DNA of 11,129 nt from Akkermansiaceae bacterium (GTDB lineage Bacteria; Verrucomicrobiota; Verrucomicrobiia; Verrucomicrobiales; Akkermansiaceae): NCBI GenBank assembly GCA_029288115.1, contig JARFPV010000482.1:1-11129 (forward strand), read 5' to 3'. The number at the start of each line of letters is the position of its first letter. The first letter of the stretch is position 1. The notes below the pieces were generated by a model. It was not told the origin of the DNA. It saw only the letters and a program-made list of their open reading frames with translations, and made no database searches. Below are positions 1-6,811 of this stretch, one piece after another. Made by a program: the position numbers and the translations under genes.

Positions 1-361
1 TACCAATCTGACCATGGTAACGATCCGTCGCTCCGTTGAAGAAAATCAGCTGACTATTATTCGTTATTTCTTTCCCGCTTGTACCCTCTAGACCACGCGG
101 ATCTTCACCTGCGTATAACCATTCATAAGTGTTGCCATCACGACGTGACACCATGCTCTCGAAGTCTTTGGAAATAGTTTCCAGAGCTTCCTTTGCCTGA
201 CGTGATGCACGCACCTCGTTGCGACTATCACGGTAGGTATCCATAGATATTGCTGTCAGGTAGACCAAAACGCCTAGCAGAACGATGGTAATTGTCATCG
301 CAACCAACAGCTCGATGAGGGTGAATCCAGCTCGATTCTTTGGAGGAAAAGTGTGTTTCAT
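1..361 (-). CDS. Prepilin-like protein, N-terminal 120 residues (third gene of pilin cassette, cut by window edge)
   Basis: The gene starts at the ATG at 361-359 and runs out of the window, so only 120 codons are seen. Residues 1-12 are a short positively charged leader ending in Arg-Ala-Gly. Next comes the class III prepilin signature FTLIELL with Glu at +5, then a hydrophobic helix to about residue 40 and a charged amphipathic helix. By family knowledge, a prepilin peptidase cuts after the Gly, methylates the Phe, and the helix packs into a pilus or pseudopilus in the inner membrane. The gene lies 24 bases after the preceding prepilin gene and is surely co-transcribed with it. No Shine-Dalgarno is visible. 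In the Verru_Chthon four-gene cassettes of Verrucomicrobiota, as I recall them, this would be protein C, followed by a large protein A outside the window. The prepilin nature is secure; the cassette assignment is moderate. Confidence 0.85.
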   Translation of the reverse strand, partial: MKHTFPPKNRAGFTLIELLVAMTITIVLLGVLVYLTAISMDTYRDSRNEVRASRQAKEALETISKDFESMVSRRDGNTYEWLYAGEDPRGLEGTSGKEITNNSQLIFFNGATDRYHGQIG

Positions 362-385
362 GAAAAAATATTAGTTTGTATAGCT

Positions 386-1171
386 CTATCTCCGAACTGC
401 CAGATTCCGAGTAAATACAGGCTTACCTGTAGCATCAGGGTGGCCGTCATTGTTATCGTCAGTCAGATTAAAAGCACCATTGACATAGCCATAAATGCTG
501 CTCTTGAGTACATAAAATTCTGCCTGGAAAGCAATCACCGCCTCAGGATAATCCTCATGGGTTGCTGCCTCATCATGTGTCCCGTATGGATCTAGAATTT
601 TACCGTGTTCAGTAGTTAGCTCCAGCACACCATTGTTAAAAATCAGCTGCTTCATTCGCACGTAAAAGACACGTCCTTCCACCACACCAGGAGCTAGTTC
701 TTGCTCTATCCTTCTCCTGTCCCAGGTTCCATTTACACCCATGCGTCGAACAACCGATTGTAGAACATAGTCCTTACCCGGGACTCCATCCTTTCCGTTA
801 TAGATTTTAAGTGTTCCATCCGTACGCGCTGCAGAAGGATCACCACGGTACTGATAAATTAAAACGTAATCATCTTTAGAATCGTTGACTGAGTTCTTTA
901 TCCAAAAAAATGCTTTGGCAAAAGCAGTTGGATATTTTGAATCACCAATGCCCGTCGAATCATCACGTAATATACTCATCTCATACTCCAGTGACGAAGC
1001 CAATCGATTCGCTTCCTTGGCTGAAATCGACTTCCGGATACCTTGCACGGCAGGACCGAATGCCGCGAGGAATGCGGTGATCATGATGGTAATGATTCCC
1101 ATGGCGATAACCGTCTCAACGAGTGTGAAACCTGATCGTTTTGCCTGGAATGGAGAGGAATGATTTTTCAT
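386..1171 (-). CDS. Prepilin-like protein (second gene of pilin cassette; Verru_Chthon protein B-like)
   Basis: This 261-residue protein has a 14-residue basic leader ending in Arg-Ser-Gly, then the prepilin signature FTLVETVIAMG (Glu at +5) and a hydrophobic helix to about residue 35. The large C-terminal domain should face the periplasm and matches no family I recognise by eye. Residues 238-246 (DDNNDGHPD) fit the calcium loop pattern DxNxDGxxD, near the C-terminus, where type II secretion pseudopilins also bind calcium. The gene sits 33 bases after the previous prepilin gene and 24 before the next, so it is mid-operon. The ATG at 1171 is the start that puts the leader at a normal length; no Shine-Dalgarno is seen. 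The likely role is a minor pilin or pseudopilin in an assembly or secretion machine whose ATPase and secretin genes are not in this window. Assignment to cassette protein B is from memory. Confidence 0.87.
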   Translation of the reverse strand: MKNHSSPFQAKRSGFTLVETVIAMGIITIMITAFLAAFGPAVQGIRKSISAKEANRLASSLEYEMSILRDDSTGIGDSKYPTAFAKAFFWIKNSVNDSKDDYVLIYQYRGDPSAARTDGTLKIYNGKDGVPGKDYVLQSVVRRMGVNGTWDRRRIEQELAPGVVEGRVFYVRMKQLIFNNGVLELTTEHGKILDPYGTHDEAATHEDYPEAVIAFQAEFYVLKSSIYGYVNGAFNLTDDNNDGHPDATGKPVFTRNLAVRR

Positions 1172-1204
1172 AGTTTGTTAGGAAAAGAATGTGGATTGGT
1201 AAAA

Positions 1205-1903
1205 TCAGTTATTCTCGATTTGATCGGGGTGACGGAACACAGAAGTACGTCCGCTGCGCCAGATAACGAACCCGCCCATATTCCTTTTTGCATCGCTGGA
1301 TGCAACTGGAGTGCTTTGACCGGGAGGTAATGATGCGACTTGGATGACGAAACGAGGCACTGCATCACCGTTTATTTTAGGTGAAGTGATAAGCCCTTCA
1401 GAGTTAAACGTGTAGTAGTAGCAGGTCGTTGACGAATTTCCTGGTAGGGTAACTGTCTCAGACTCCAGAGCAGGTGCGCTTTCTTCGCTCAGATCTTTCA
1501 TAAAATAGACCCCATCTGGCAGGGTAGTGCCACGTGATGCGAGAACCCAGTTTCCGGATGGGTTGCCGTCGGCATCAAGCTCTTCGTATTGAACTGCCAT
1601 ATACCTGAGGTAGCGCTCCTTGTGGAATTCGTCATCAGAATCCTGCTGTGCGTGAATGAGTACACGGGCATTCGTGCCCTTACCAACAGCAATCGCTCGA
1701 GCTTCGGCAAAAACTGCCTCTGCTATAGGAACTCCCGCGCTGATACCGCTCCCCTTGGAAAGATTCTTCAAACCAAGCGCGCCCACAGTCAGCAGAATGG
1801 TGATGATCGTGATAACCACAATGAGTTCAACCAAAGTAAATGCTGGTGCCTGTCGGCGAGCCACCAAAGAGGATCTCGTGTGGGGATGGGTCTGAATGTT
1901 CAT
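1205..1903 (-). CDS. Prepilin-like protein (first gene of pilin cassette; Verru_Chthon protein D-like)
   Basis: This 232-residue protein has a 21-residue leader rich in Arg and His, then the signature FTLVELIVVITIITILL with Glu at +5 and a membrane helix to about residue 43. The residue before the cleavage site is Ala (QAPA/FTLVEL), not the usual Gly. The rest resembles GspH/FimT-type minor pseudopilins in outline: an early helix with Ala-Glu-Ala-Arg-Ala, then beta-rich sequence ending with GGFVIWRSGRTSVF. By family analogy it is a minor (pseudo)pilin at the tip of a pilus-like fibre. It is the first gene of the cassette, 135 bases after exbD, with a 20-base palindrome in that gap. No Shine-Dalgarno lies directly before the ATG. 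Position and sequence suit Verru_Chthon cassette protein D, recalled rather than searched. Confidence 0.87.
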   Translation of the reverse strand: MNIQTHPHTRSSLVARRQAPAFTLVELIVVITIITILLTVGALGLKNLSKGSGISAGVPIAEAVFAEARAIAVGKGTNARVLIHAQQDSDDEFHKERYLRYMAVQYEELDADGNPSGNWVLASRGTTLPDGVYFMKDLSEESAPALESETVTLPGNSSTTCYYYTFNSEGLITSPKINGDAVPRFVIQVASLPPGQSTPVASSDAKRNMGGFVIWRSGRTSVFRHPDQIENN

Positions 1904-1989
1904 GACTGAGAGATAAACTAGGGCAATTCCAACGTGATGGAAGCTCCTTTTTGTATATCCTTAGTCTGTTTCTCACCTCACCGCAAGCA

Positions 1990-2009
1990 TTCATTGTAAT
2001 TACAATGAA
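1990..2009. promoter_or_regulatory. Perfect 20-base palindrome upstream of the pilin cassette, candidate operator
   Basis: TTCATTGTAATTACAATGAA equals its own reverse complement over all 20 bases, with no spacer. It lies about 90 bases before the first prepilin ATG and 30 bases after the exbD stop, in the only non-coding gap between these genes. It is AT-rich with a TGTAATTACA core, the type of site bound by dimeric repressors or metalloregulators. It has no loop and is not followed by a T-run on the minus strand, so it does not look like a terminator of exbD. I could not place a convincing -35/-10 pair next to it. Regulatory role is an inference. Confidence 0.45.
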
Positions 2010-2038
2010 GTTTTTAACCCCAAAAGGCTCAAATATCG

Positions 2039-2503
2039 TCAATCCATGATGGCTATATCGCTGATTCCAGCTTCAGCTAGGCAGTTAATCACGTCGATGT
2101 AGCGCTGCTGAAGCGCTTCATCGTGCACCTTGAGCAAGACCTTGGGCACACTCTGTATTCCAAACCCAGAGAGGCTATCAAGTCGACTTTTCAACTCTGG
2201 AAGCTCCCTACTATCCACATCCAACTCATACACCTCGGCTGCATCCCCCGGATTGACCACCACTTCCCCACCCTGGCGGAGTTCGATGAGCATCGGGGGC
2301 AATGTGACTAATTCCGTGTCCTGTGGCACAGGAATCGTCGTCCTCAGGTCCTGTTCCCGCGGTTGGATCGTTGTGGTGACCAGAAAATAGATCAGCAGGA
2401 GAAAACAGACATCAATAAGCGAGGAAATATCCAGTGTGGGCTCATCTGGAACGAGAGAATCTTCGTGGGCGGTTTGGCGGCTTCGTTTCATGGTGCTAAC
2501 CAT
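2039..2503 (-). CDS. exbD: ExbD/TolR-type biopolymer transport protein
   Basis: The 154-residue protein has the ExbD/TolR layout: a charged cytoplasmic N-terminus (1-25), one membrane helix (about 28-44, SLIDVCFLLLIYFLVTT) and a periplasmic domain ending in the typical helix-strand AGISDIAIMD. Asp31 in the helix matches the proton-pathway aspartate of ExbD and TolR. In known systems ExbD works with pentameric ExbB, using proton motive force to drive TonB or related energy transducers. No exbB or tonB is in the window, so the partner must be elsewhere. It lies 34 bases after the small DUF1232-like gene and 135 before the prepilin cassette. The start could be Met1 (2503) or Met5 (2491); neither has a clear ribosome binding site. 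Family call is firm; the specific substrate is unknown. Confidence 0.88.
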   Translation of the reverse strand: MVSTMKRSRQTAHEDSLVPDEPTLDISSLIDVCFLLLIYFLVTTTIQPREQDLRTTIPVPQDTELVTLPPMLIELRQGGEVVVNPGDAAEVYELDVDSRELPELKSRLDSLSGFGIQSVPKVLLKVHDEALQQRYIDVINCLAEAGISDIAIMD

Positions 2504-2537
2504 GGAACGGTAAATCAGCTGCTTTTATTAGAGTGAC

Positions 2538-2789
2538 TTATCGGCGAACTTCATCAGCTTCTACCTCGACGACCTCGTGTGATTGACTTTCATCCTTTTT
2601 ACCAAAAAACCCCGAGAGATCGAAACCGAAGTAACGTGCGCAGGCGAGCAGCACCGCAGCGGCGGTCGCCTCATCAAGATTGCCAATGAACGGTATGTTA
2701 TCGGGCAACAGTTCGATAAAACCTGCCGTTGGATTGATGAGGTAAAGGGCGCTGATGATTGCCACCAGAATCACAAAGATACTTTTCAT
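2538..2789 (-). CDS. Small membrane protein resembling DUF1232 (YkvA-like)
   Basis: This is an 83-residue protein. Residues 1-24 form a hydrophobic segment (signal anchor or first helix). Residues 25-58 read LLPDNIPFIGNLDEATAA followed by a second hydrophobic helix. The motif LYLINP...LLPDNIPFIGNLDEA resembles the DUF1232 pattern, in which a 'YLLSPIDLIPDFIP.G.LDD' stretch joins two short helices. The C-terminus is charged (GKKDESQSHEVVEVEADEVRR) and probably cytoplasmic. It has the best Shine-Dalgarno-like sequence in the window, just before the ATG, which supports this start. The function of DUF1232 proteins is not known to me. It is likely co-transcribed with exbD, 34 bases downstream. The hairpin after the helicase gene suggests this gene begins a new transcript. 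Confidence 0.72.
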   Translation of the reverse strand: MKSIFVILVAIISALYLINPTAGFIELLPDNIPFIGNLDEATAAAVLLACARYFGFDLSGFFGKKDESQSHEVVEVEADEVRR

Positions 2790-2790
2790 G

Positions 2791-2800
2791 CCTCCACCTT
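2791..2800 (-). promoter_or_regulatory. Shine-Dalgarno-like sequence of the DUF1232-like gene
   Basis: On the minus strand AAGGTGGAGG lies one base before the ATG at 2789. The AAGGTG part is spaced about 5 bases from the start, suitable for 16S pairing, while GGAGG itself is too close. It is notable because the other starts in this window lack a recognisable, properly spaced Shine-Dalgarno. Confidence 0.45.
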
Positions 2801-2882
2801 ACGCCTAATTATCAAATACGCAAACACGGAAAGACGGCACGGGAATCCCTACCCCTATGAGGCGAATAAACCAGGGCAACGC

Positions 2883-2906
2883 TGCGGAAGGGCAAACCCC
2901 TCCGCA
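2883..2906 (-). terminator. Hairpin after the SNF2 gene, possible terminator or mRNA 3' stabiliser
   Basis: On the minus strand TGCGGAGGGG, loop TTTG, CCCTTCCGCA form a 10-pair stem with a single G-U wobble, starting 11 bases after the SNF2 stop codon. It is perfect only as minus-strand RNA (on the plus strand that pair is A-C), which suits a role at the end of the SNF2 transcript. There is no following U-run, so a classic intrinsic terminator is not fulfilled. Confidence 0.5.
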
Positions 2907-2917
2907 CTCCATTAAAC

Positions 2918-5900
2918 TTACTTTTTACCCGATTTTTTCGCGGCTTTCTTGGCGGTCTTTTTAGCCGCTTTCTTGGCGGCTTTTTTCGCTGCTTTTTTGG
3001 TGGCTTTCTTTGCGGCGGCATCTGCCTGCGATGCGTCGGACAAGATGGAGGTTTTCTCGCTCTTCTTGGCGGGCTTCATCTCCATGTGCATATCATCCTC
3101 ATCCTCCAGTGGTGCTGTGCCGAGAATGAACGCGAGATCATCCATCGCCAAACTGGTGGCAAACCCTTCGTCACCAAGAACATTGGTCACAAGCTGGGTC
3201 TTCTGGTGCTGCAGGATACGGATTTTCTCTTCCACCGTTTCACGCGTGAGCAAACGGTAGGCGATCACCTTGTTCTTCTGACCGATCCGGTGTGTCCGGT
3301 CGATTGCCTGGTTCTCCACGGCGGGGTTCCACCATGGATCGTAAAGGATGACATAGGATGCCGAGGTCAGGTTCAGACCCGCTCCACCAGCCTTAAGGGA
3401 TAGCATAAATACCGATGGATCCTTCGTAGTCTGGAAACTTTCGATTACACCTTTCCGGTCCTTGGTCTGTCCGGTGAGGTAGTGGAATGGACGGCTCTCC
3501 ACCTCAAGGCGCGCTTTGATGATATCGAGCATTGAAACGAACTGAGAGAATACAAGCACCTTGTGACCCTCTTCCCGCAGCTGGTCTAACAAATAGAACA
3601 GAGCGTTCATTTTAGCAGACTCGTCCTTGAGGAATTTCGGATCGATCAAACCTGGGTGGCAACAGATCTGACGCAAGCGCATCAGACCCTGCAGAATAGC
3701 AAATGAATTTTTCTTCACCGCCTCATCCGATTCGAATCCTAACAAAGCCTTCTGAATGCGCTTCAGTTCAGCCTTGTAAAGCTCGTCCTGCACTCCCTCC
3801 ATTTCTGCGAAGACTTCTTCTTCGGTCCGTGGCGGCAGGTCCTTGGCGACCTGGAGCTTGGTCCGGCGCAGAAGGAACGGACGCAAACGCGAGGCAAGCC
3901 GGCTCTGAGCACCGGGATCCTTACGCTTATCGAAACGTTTCTTGAAGTAGGCACGGCTGCCGAGCACACCCGGCATTGCGAATGCCATCAGCGACCACAT
4001 GTCCATCAAGCGGTTCTCGATCGGAGTACCAGTCAGCACCAGACGGTTCTGGGAATTGAGGTCTCTGGCCGCTTTGGCTGCTTTAGAATCCGGGTTCTTG
4101 ATCTGCTGCCCTTCATCCAAAATCGTAGTGAGCCATTTGATCTTGGCAAGCTCTTCACCACAGAGGCGGAGCTGTGCGTAGTTAAGAACAAACATGTCCA
4201 CCTCGTTTTCGATCTGAGAAATATCCAGATCATCACGCGTGCGCAGCACCTTCACCCGAAGTTCGGGCGCAAATTTTTCCGTTTCAGACTGCCAGACGTC
4301 GATCACGGACTTAGGACAAACTACCAGAGAAGGAGCAACCTTGTCCATGCCGCCACGTTCCTTCGCCTCTTCCTCACGGAGCCAGAGCAGGTAGGTGATC
4401 GACTGAATCGTTTTACCCAGACCCATGTCATCGGCAAGCAGTCCGCCAAATCTGTTAGTAGCGAGATAAGCAAGGAAACGGAAACCTTCGATCTGATAAG
4501 GACGCAGTGTGGCATTGAGTCCTTTCGGCACAGGAGCCTCAACTTCAAGCTGGATATCGCGAGCGCGGTCCTTGATGCGTTTCCATGCCTTGGGATCAAA
4601 CACTTCTGCCGCCTTGGGATCTGCCAGTTGCAGGGCGTGCATCCGATGTGTCTCACCTGTGAGGTCAAATGGATCCAGACCCAGGCGGGTAACGGCATCG
4701 CGTTGATCGGCGTCGAGTTTGATTTCCAAACGCATCCAACCACCATCATCCATCCTGACATATCCACCACGAGCGGCAACCAGAGAACGAATTTGCGCGT
4801 TCGACAGGGTGACTCCTTCAACATCAATCACGATGCGCAGGTCAAACCAGTCGATCTCCTGATTGACCACCTCAAACCGGATTGCTGCAGTGACTGGGTC
4901 AGCGAGCAAGGTCTGGAGTTTTCCATCCATCTGAGTCACGATCGACTCGGGAAGATTCTTTGCCCACTCGGAGAATTTTTCCGGGAAGAGCTTGGTAATG
5001 CGTGACTTGAAGGCATCTAGCTTCTCGTCATAAGTCAGCCCCATGTCGGCAAGCAGAGATGGCACAGGATAGAGATCCTCACGAGCAAATCGCAATAGCT
5101 GCTTACCCTTGACGGGCTTCTGCTCAACAAGTTCCCACTCGTCCTTGATACGTTTTTCTTCGCGACGCTCTTGTTTTTCAAGTGCTCTAACATCTATGAC
5201 AAGGTGCTCGGTCTCGGCAGCGGTCAACCCCTGCTCGATCTTCATTTTGAAACGTGGGTAAAGATCCAGATCAGTCACGCGTTTGCGTAGCGACTGCGGC
5301 AAGCTGGCACCAATTTTCCGAAGAAATTCGACACCTTCCAGGCTATCGATCACATCTTTCGGTATGAGGTAACGAGGTTGGATTTCCGTCTCGGATAACC
5401 AGCGCGGCGGTCCGGGGAAAATCGTCTCGTCAGACTGATAGAGCACCTCACGACCGGGCAGAAGTCGCACCGAGTGAGTAACGTGTTCGCCAGCGGATGT
5501 CACCAACTGAAGGGCAAAACTGTTAGGCGCATATGGATCATCTTCACAAATCCACTTCAGGGCTTCATCGACCACCTTGAACTCACGTTCATCCAAGTTC
5601 ACCACATATCCTTTCAGCGCAGGCTGGCGGAAGATGCGGTTCATAAATTGACAGGGATCTTCCTGATCAAGATCAAAGCGAGACTCGCCCTCTTTCTGGT
5701 AAAAAGACAGGAATTGCTCCCACAGCAACTGGCTTGCAGCGTCCATCCGTAGAGCAGCGTCCTCGAAGAGTGTTACAAAGCGTTCGACGTCATTTTTTTC
5801 GCGCAGCGGGGCCCACTCACCATTGCCCTCACGAAACTCGACACGTGCCTCATTGATGGTTGAGAGCAGGCGGAACTCAACTGAGACAGGCTTGTCGATC

Positions 5901-6622
5901 GGCGGGCGCTCGTTGACGCTTTCGATGCGGTCATACCATGCGGCGACCTCACGCTCGCGCTCCCACTCGTGCATTTTCTTCTGCACGCCACTGAGATCGG
6001 TAATTGCATCGAGGAATCCGGCGTACGGCAGCTTCTTTTTGTAAAATGCGTAGGCAATGTAGTTCCAGAACTCAAGAATGTCGCCGGGAGGCATTGGCCA
6101 GAGTTCAAGCGGTTCGTAACTGACAATTTCCCATCGCGGATTCAGTCGCACCAGGTCGTGGTCATGGATCTCACCTTCGATGACATAACGGCGATAACGC
6201 TTTTCAAGCTTACCAACAAATTCGGCTTCCTTATCATCCAGTTCACGTCCGAGTTTCTCCTCGATGATATCGATGATCGGCGTGTCATCGAATTCATTCG
6301 GGCTCTCTGGCAGGTCCTCACCCCGGTGCATGCGCTCGACCATAGTGGCATACATACATGCGCCTGCGACGATTTCGTCTTCTGCTGTGGAGCTACCGAA
6401 CCAGCGATTTCCCTGCAGTCTGAGGCTCGTTCGGTAAGTTCCGGTGGAATCCTCGACACGCCCCTGAATAAAGAGATGGTTACCGAAAATCTGGGTCACA
6501 GCTCCTTCTTGCTGCAAGGTTTCACCTCGTTCGCGTGCTTTTTCTGGAAAGCTGTTGAGGAAATTAAGTGTAGCTCTGTCTGGATTCATTCCTTTGGTGG
6601 ATAGCGGGTTCGTTGTTGCCAA
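2918..6622 (-). CDS. SNF2/Swi2-family DNA-dependent ATPase (helicase-like) with degenerate SWIM N-terminus and Lys/Ala tail
   Basis: The 1234-residue protein is a bacterial SNF2-type translocase, which uses ATP to move along double-stranded DNA and displace or remodel bound protein. Visible parts in order: residues 42-100, a SWIM-like fold lacking zinc ligands; about 455-500, a highly charged helix; about 585-640, a region like the bacterial SNF2-associated domain (WFDLRIVIDVEGVTLS...GGYVRMDDGGWMRLE); motif I DDMGLGKT at 731-738 (Lys737); motif II DEGQ at 836-839; motif III LTGTP at 863-867; motif IV VLVFSQF near 1020; motifs V/VI GGAGLN and DRTHRIGQ, with HRIGQ at 1111-1115; and a Lys/Ala tail at 1202-1234. 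The ATPase core looks complete. The coordinates use a TTG at 6622. An ATG at 6589 (Met12) would give 1223 residues and sits right behind AAAGGA, too close for an ideal ribosome site, so the start is unresolved. The role is probably in transcription, repair or chromosome remodelling (RapA/HepA-like), but the target is unknown. Confidence 0.95.
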   Translation of the reverse strand: MATTNPLSTKGMNPDRATLNFLNSFPEKARERGETLQQEGAVTQIFGNHLFIQGRVEDSTGTYRTSLRLQGNRWFGSSTAEDEIVAGACMYATMVERMHRGEDLPESPNEFDDTPIIDIIEEKLGRELDDKEAEFVGKLEKRYRRYVIEGEIHDHDLVRLNPRWEIVSYEPLELWPMPPGDILEFWNYIAYAFYKKKLPYAGFLDAITDLSGVQKKMHEWEREREVAAWYDRIESVNERPPIDKPVSVEFRLLSTINEARVEFREGNGEWAPLREKNDVERFVTLFEDAALRMDAASQLLWEQFLSFYQKEGESRFDLDQEDPCQFMNRIFRQPALKGYVVNLDEREFKVVDEALKWICEDDPYAPNSFALQLVTSAGEHVTHSVRLLPGREVLYQSDETIFPGPPRWLSETEIQPRYLIPKDVIDSLEGVEFLRKIGASLPQSLRKRVTDLDLYPRFKMKIEQGLTAAETEHLVIDVRALEKQERREEKRIKDEWELVEQKPVKGKQLLRFAREDLYPVPSLLADMGLTYDEKLDAFKSRITKLFPEKFSEWAKNLPESIVTQMDGKLQTLLADPVTAAIRFEVVNQEIDWFDLRIVIDVEGVTLSNAQIRSLVAARGGYVRMDDGGWMRLEIKLDADQRDAVTRLGLDPFDLTGETHRMHALQLADPKAAEVFDPKAWKRIKDRARDIQLEVEAPVPKGLNATLRPYQIEGFRFLAYLATNRFGGLLADDMGLGKTIQSITYLLWLREEEAKERGGMDKVAPSLVVCPKSVIDVWQSETEKFAPELRVKVLRTRDDLDISQIENEVDMFVLNYAQLRLCGEELAKIKWLTTILDEGQQIKNPDSKAAKAARDLNSQNRLVLTGTPIENRLMDMWSLMAFAMPGVLGSRAYFKKRFDKRKDPGAQSRLASRLRPFLLRRTKLQVAKDLPPRTEEEVFAEMEGVQDELYKAELKRIQKALLGFESDEAVKKNSFAILQGLMRLRQICCHPGLIDPKFLKDESAKMNALFYLLDQLREEGHKVLVFSQFVSMLDIIKARLEVESRPFHYLTGQTKDRKGVIESFQTTKDPSVFMLSLKAGGAGLNLTSASYVILYDPWWNPAVENQAIDRTHRIGQKNKVIAYRLLTRETVEEKIRILQHQKTQLVTNVLGDEGFATSLAMDDLAFILGTAPLEDEDDMHMEMKPAKKSEKTSILSDASQADAAAKKATKKAAKKAAKKAAKKTAKKAAKKSGKK
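2921..3019 (-). repeat. Lys/Ala 4-residue repeat encoding the helicase tail
   Basis: The last 33 codons of the SNF2 gene encode eight Lys-Lys pairs at a strict 4-residue spacing, separated mostly by Ala-Ala with Ala-Thr, Thr-Ala and Ser-Gly variants (pattern KKAAKKAAKKTAKK). At DNA level this is a degenerate 12-base repeat with varied codons rather than identical copies, which argues for selection on the protein. Such tails occur in eukaryotic histone H1 and in several bacterial nucleoid proteins, where they bind DNA without sequence preference. Confidence 0.85.
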
Positions 6623-6648
6623 TGAGTCAGGCTTCCCAACGGCATGTC

Positions 6649-6665
6649 ATCTGGCATTTCCAGAT
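6649..6665. promoter_or_regulatory. Short dyad in the gap upstream of the SNF2 gene
   Basis: ATCTGG-CATTT-CCAGAT is a 6-base inverted repeat with a 5-base spacer, about 27 bases before the TTG start of the SNF2 gene in the 189-base gap after cutA (6623-6811). It could be an operator or a small leader hairpin. The gap should hold the SNF2 promoter; a weak minus-strand TTGCGC...TAGACT pair with an 18-base spacer is present near 6744-6773 but is not convincing. A tandem decamer AAAAAGCCGC (6773-6792) also lies here. Confidence 0.25.
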
Positions 6666-6811
6666 TTCTAACATGCGCAAAGCCGGATCGGAATCAGCTG
6701 AAGCACTGCTTGCTGATACGACCCGGCGACTTGGGGAAAGCAGTCTATGCTTGATTTTGCATTTAGCGCAATAAAAAGCCGCAAAAAGCCGCGTCATATA
6801 TAAACCCAGTG

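Noticed and set aside
1904..1960. AAGGAG-like sequence on the minus strand about 40 bases before the first prepilin ATG
   Set aside because: Too far from the ATG at 1903 to serve it, and the nearby TTG codons lead quickly to a stop, so no hidden small gene is supported.
2812..3021. Minus-strand frame encoding a Lys/Arg/Pro-rich 69-residue protein
   Set aside because: Its basic composition comes from reading the helicase Lys/Ala repeat in another frame; it overlaps the 3' end of a clear gene.
4321..4827. Long shadow frame (168 residues) on the minus strand within the SNF2 gene
   Set aside because: Fully inside the helicase core, whose motifs are intact in the main frame; composition rich in Arg, Ser and Cys typical of a shadow.
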